Origin: an uncultured Muribaculaceae bacterium
GTDB lineage: Bacteria; Bacteroidota; Bacteroidia; Bacteroidales; Muribaculaceae
Assembly (NCBI GenBank): GCA_910587475.1
Contig: CAJUMR010000057.1
Span: forward strand, 1 to 7,615
Direction: 5' to 3'
Length of the DNA stretch: 7,615 nt
Part shown: one piece after another, positions 6,755 to 7,615 of the stretch
Numbering within the stretch: position 1 is the first letter of the stretch
Layout: every line of letters starts with the position of its first letter
Notes under the pieces: generated by a model
Databases searched by the model: none
Seen by the model: only the letters and a program-made list of their open reading frames with translations
What the model was told of the DNA's origin: nothing
Position numbers and translations under genes: made by a program

Positions 6755-6784
6755 ATTGTTTATAAATAAATTGTTGTATATTTG
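6755..6784 (+). promoter_or_regulatory. Promoter of the final plus-strand gene
   Basis: TATATTTG at 6777-6784 matches TAnnTTTG exactly. ATTG at 6755-6758 (one mismatch from TTTG) lies 18 bases upstream. An inverted repeat AATATG (6739-6744) and CATATT (6752-6757) overlaps the -33 region and may bind a regulator. Predicted transcription start is near 6791, about 250 bases before the gene. Confidence 0.6.
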
Positions 6785-6789
6785 CAGAG

Positions 6790-7041
6790 AGTTTCATCAT
6801 ATGACTTGTATATGTGTGCGGCACGCAGTTTTTATGCACAGCCAACTAACAATATAACACTTGAAATGTTAAGCTATCTATACTTTAGTCTCAAATTGAT
6901 TAATTAATCTCCGAAATAATATAAATCTACATATAATTTTTAAATAAAGCAGAAGGACCGAGAGGTCGGTTAAAACAAACTATTTAAGCTATTAAAACGA
7001 TGGATAAAAAGCGGTTTTGCCGCTTGTAAAAATGCTGAATT
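6790..7041 (+). promoter_or_regulatory. Long structured 5' leader with small reading frames
   Basis: About 250 bases lie between the predicted transcription start and the ATG at 7042, which is long for this phylum. The leader holds an 18-codon reading frame (6801-6857, MTCICVRHAVFMHSQLTI) starting only about 10 bases after the predicted start site. It also has a hairpin ACCGA-GAGG-TCGGT (6957-6970), a second hairpin AAGCGG-TTTTG-CCGCTT (7009-7025) 16 bases before the ATG, and a 9-codon frame (7000-7029, MDKKRFCRL) spanning that second hairpin. No T run follows either hairpin on this strand. A post-transcriptional control role is inferred; I recognise no known riboswitch. Confidence 0.4.
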
Positions 7042-7615
7042 ATGGAATCGAACGAAATTGAAAAGAAGCCTAAACGTCCGCGCATCGGTCAGACAACCCA
7101 TGCCAGCGGTGAGACCGGTGAATTTACTCGCTACGAGAAAGTGAATTACGGAAAGCCAGCCTCGACAGCCGATGGCGATGCTTCGTCGGAAGGCGCTCAG
7201 CGCTATCAACGGCAGTATCCCCAGCGTCAGAACGGTTACGGAAATCAGAATCGTCAGGGTGGCTATTACAACAACGGTTATAACAACAGGCCGAACGGCG
7301 GCTATCAGCAGCGTCAGAGAGTCGATTACTCTCAGCCTGACGGCGCGGAGAAGCCCGCGGGTGAAAATTCTGAAAACGAAATTTCGCAAGGAGGCTATCA
7401 ACAGCGTTATAACAACTACAATCGCCAAGGCTATAACAATAATTACAACCGTCAGGGCGGCTACAACAACCAGAATCGCCAAGGCGGCTACAACAACCAG
7501 AACCGTCAGGGCGGCTACAACAACCAGAACCGTCAGGGTGGCTACAACAACCAGAACCGTCAGGGCGGCTACAACAACCAGAACCGTCAGGGCGGCTACA
7601 ACAACCAGAACCGTC
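7042..7615 (+). CDS. Repeat-rich N-terminus, probably of an rRNA pseudouridine synthase (3' partial)
   Basis: From ATG 7042 the frame stays open to the window end (191 codons), so the protein is cut. It begins MESNEIEKKPKRPRIGQ, passes FTRYEKVNY, then becomes a low-complexity region rich in Asn, Gln, Gly, Tyr and Arg, ending in tandem NRQGGYNNQ repeats. No folded domain is visible. From memory, Bacteroidales RluB-type pseudouridine synthases carry long N-terminal extensions of this composition, with RPRIG and YEKVNY motifs before the S4 and catalytic domains, so that is my best guess; the deciding domain lies outside the window. Arg/Gly/Tyr-rich, Asn/Gln-rich tails are typical of disordered RNA-binding or condensate-forming segments. 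A minus-strand frame across the same region is ruled out by the codon-level repeat and the GGY/NNQ pattern. The coding call is strong; the product is tentative. Confidence 0.6.
   Translation, partial: MESNEIEKKPKRPRIGQTTHASGETGEFTRYEKVNYGKPASTADGDASSEGAQRYQRQYPQRQNGYGNQNRQGGYYNNGYNNRPNGGYQQRQRVDYSQPDGAEKPAGENSENEISQGGYQQRYNNYNRQGYNNNYNRQGGYNNQNRQGGYNNQNRQGGYNNQNRQGGYNNQNRQGGYNNQNRQGGYNNQNR
7447..7615 (+). repeat. 27-base in-frame tandem repeat (NRQGGYNNQ)
   Basis: Six complete 27-base units start at 7447, 7474, 7501, 7528, 7555 and 7582, and a seventh begins at 7609 and is cut by the window edge. Units 1, 3, 5 and 6 are identical, unit 4 differs by one silent base, and unit 2 by three silent bases. 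Each encodes Asn-Arg-Gln-Gly-Gly-Tyr-Asn-Asn-Gln. More degenerate versions occur upstream from about 7234. Near identity at DNA level indicates recent expansion. Confidence 0.97.

Noticed and set aside
7009..7025. AAGCGG/CCGCTT hairpin as a terminator
   Set aside because: Only the minus strand has a T run after it, and no minus-strand gene reads into it. On the plus strand it lies before a start codon and lacks a T run.
6970..7482. A minus-strand open frame of 170 codons opposite the repeat-rich gene
   Set aside because: It is a hydrophobic Ile/Val/Leu shadow of the Asn/Gln/Gly codons; the plus frame has a promoter, a fitting start and silent-only repeat variation.
7447..7615. Regular repeats that might suggest a CRISPR array
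   Set aside because: The units are directly adjacent without unique spacers and are in frame within a coding region.

Overview
The window looks like chromosomal DNA from a gut Bacteroidales bacterium, most likely Muribaculaceae-like. Supporting signs are roughly balanced base composition, promoter elements of the Bacteroidetes type (TTTG, about 19 bases, TAnnTTTG), weak or absent Shine-Dalgarno sites, a DUF6291-type protein, a 6-bladed beta-propeller lipoprotein, a secreted serpin, and a highly repetitive Asn/Gln/Arg/Gly/Tyr-rich N-terminus of the kind I associate with Bacteroidales pseudouridine synthases. The taxonomic call is inference; no rRNA or other marker gene is present.

Layout. Positions 1-1898 (+) hold the C-terminal half of pyruvate:ferredoxin oxidoreductase (nifJ/por), closed by a strong intrinsic terminator at 1921-1957. 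A 564-base gap follows. It carries a degenerate hexanucleotide tract and what may be a decayed fragment of a DUF6291-like linker, then an inverted repeat and a promoter. An intact DUF6291-like gene lies at 2463-3158 (+). Next is a 6-bladed beta-propeller lipoprotein gene (about 3285-4442, +), which converges on a secreted serpin gene (4455-5627, -) with only 12 bases between the stop codons. A secreted glycerophosphodiester phosphodiesterase gene (5798-6589, -) lies upstream of the serpin gene on the same strand. A GC-rich minus-strand terminator at 5721-5764 separates the two, so they are probably separate transcripts. A 452-base divergent intergenic region (6590-7041) carries one promoter for each direction and a long structured leader. 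The last gene (7042 to the end, +) is cut by the window edge inside a 27-base tandem repeat.

The genes do not form one pathway. PFOR is core anaerobic energy metabolism in the cytoplasm. The beta-propeller, serpin and phosphodiesterase are envelope or secreted proteins, and the final gene is probably an RNA-modifying enzyme with a disordered RNA-binding tail. I see no defence system, mobile element, CRISPR array, tRNA or rRNA. The most interesting signals are the repeat-built N-terminus of the last gene with its long leader, the degraded repeat tract before the DUF6291 gene, the divergent serpin reactive loop, and the unusual cysteine and TPP-motif substitutions in PFOR.
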